Positions 13,042-13,454 of a stretch of 13,454 nt of DNA are shown here, in pieces. The DNA comes from CAZKYP01 sp964556885 (lineage in GTDB: Bacteria > Planctomycetota > Phycisphaerae > Sedimentisphaerales > Anaerobacaceae). The translations under genes were made by a program, and so were the position numbers. Position 1 is the first letter of the stretch, and each line of letters starts with the position of its first letter. The notes under the pieces were generated by a model that saw only the letters and a program-made list of their open reading frames with translations, searched no databases and had not been told where the DNA came from. The DNA lies in the NCBI GenBank assembly GCA_964556885.1, contig CAZKYP010000089.1, forward strand, positions 1-13,454. The letters run 5' to 3'.

Positions 13042-13454
13042 TTAGTCTTCATCCGGCAAATTGTACGTCTTCCTGAAATCTTGCACCGACTCATCGGAAT
13101 CGGCCCATATAAAATTCCAGTCACTTTTAACGCAATGGTCCATTATATCATCGGGCTGGGCGGCGTTCGGCTCGGTCCCGAATTTATATCCCAAGACCGT
13201 GTAATAAACATAAGCCACCAGCCACGAGCAGATCGGATAGTCGTTGTCCTTAATCAGCCTTCTGAAAACATAACTGTTATTGAGCAGCCTGTCCAGTACG
13301 TGAAATGTAATTTCCCAGAATCCGTACGGCTTGCCCTTGTAGTACTCGGCCTTTTTTATCAACTGTTCCTTGTGCTGCGGGTCGATTTCCTCGGGTCTGC
13401 GGCTGATGAGCAGCTTGGCTGTGCCGCCTTTGTAGGCGGTAATCGGCCTGATTA
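13042..13454 (-). CDS. Probable permuted papain-like amidase (C92, YaeF/YiiX type), 5' partial
   Basis: The frame is open from the right edge to TAA 13042-13044, giving 137 codons of a C-terminal part. A TTG at 13362 could be read as a start, but the frame continues upstream with protein-like sequence (ITAYKGGTAKLLISRRPEEI), so the gene begins outside the window. The segment KAEYYKGKPYGFWEITFHVLD, then DYPICSWLVAYVYY and QPDDIMDHC, follows the pattern of the permuted NlpC/P60-like amidases. There the catalytic Cys lies late, in a 'CSeLV..ay' helix, and the His comes earlier (not visible here). Such enzymes act on peptidoglycan or lipid amide bonds. No signal or membrane segment can be judged. 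It ends 12 bp before the YqaA-type gene. Family call is moderate. Confidence 0.6.
   Translation of the reverse strand, partial: IRPITAYKGGTAKLLISRRPEEIDPQHKEQLIKKAEYYKGKPYGFWEITFHVLDRLLNNSYVFRRLIKDNDYPICSWLVAYVYYTVLGYKFGTEPNAAQPDDIMDHCVKSDWNFIWADSDESVQDFRKTYNLPDED

Noticed and set aside
13360..13362. TTG as the start of the right-end gene
   Set aside because: The frame stays open to the window edge with plausible protein sequence and the family needs an upstream half, so the gene is cut by the window.

Overview
The window looks like a chromosomal scaffold, probably from a metagenome, of a bacterium with a Gram-negative-type envelope. My best guess is Planctomycetota, class Phycisphaerae, possibly Sedimentisphaerales. 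This rests on four points: the style of the proteins, a murC-murB-ddl-ftsQ cluster that does not continue into ftsA/ftsZ, a GntR/ABC-2 operon with a giant fused permease, and repeat-like intergenic DNA. It is an inference, not a phylogenetic result. There is one 100-N scaffold gap (11399-11498). No tRNA, rRNA, CRISPR array, transposase or phage gene was seen.

Layout. Positions 1-701 (+) hold two overlapping YkgJ-type cysteine-cluster proteins; the first is cut by the window edge. They converge, with a 4-bp tail-to-tail overlap, on a compact minus-strand operon (5026 down to 698) running murC, murB, ddl, ftsQ. This operon makes UDP-MurNAc, adds L-Ala, makes the D-Ala-D-Ala dipeptide and ends in a divisome protein. 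A roughly 0.5-kb AT-rich divergent region with several short dyads separates murC from a plus-strand operon (5573-9421). That operon encodes a YtrA-type GntR repressor, an ABC-2 permease, a second permease fused to a large extracytoplasmic beta-propeller-like domain, and an ABC ATPase. The arrangement resembles the Ytr-type, antibiotic-responsive envelope transport operons of Firmicutes. A perfect 9-bp inverted repeat over the -10 region is the likely autoregulatory operator, and the repressor appears to start at an ATT codon.

Next come a 0.3-kb spacer with a long inverted repeat, an unidentified eight-helix membrane protein (9731-10627), a 0.3-kb leader with repeated GGA motifs, and csrA with an unusually long charged tail (10949-11263). 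After the gap, the minus strand carries a stand-alone AMMECR1-family gene (11500-12060), a 0.3-kb AT-rich spacer with a 49-bp imperfect inverted repeat, a YqaA/DedA-type membrane protein (12376-13029), and the C-terminal part of a probable permuted-papain (C92, YiiX-like) amidase that runs off the right end.

The most notable points are the ATT start and operator of the GntR gene, the propeller-fused permease with an ATPase carrying Asp in place of the usual catalytic Glu, the dcw remnant ending at ftsQ, the tailed CsrA with a GGA-rich leader, and genes whose 5' ends seem to be built from intergenic repeat DNA.
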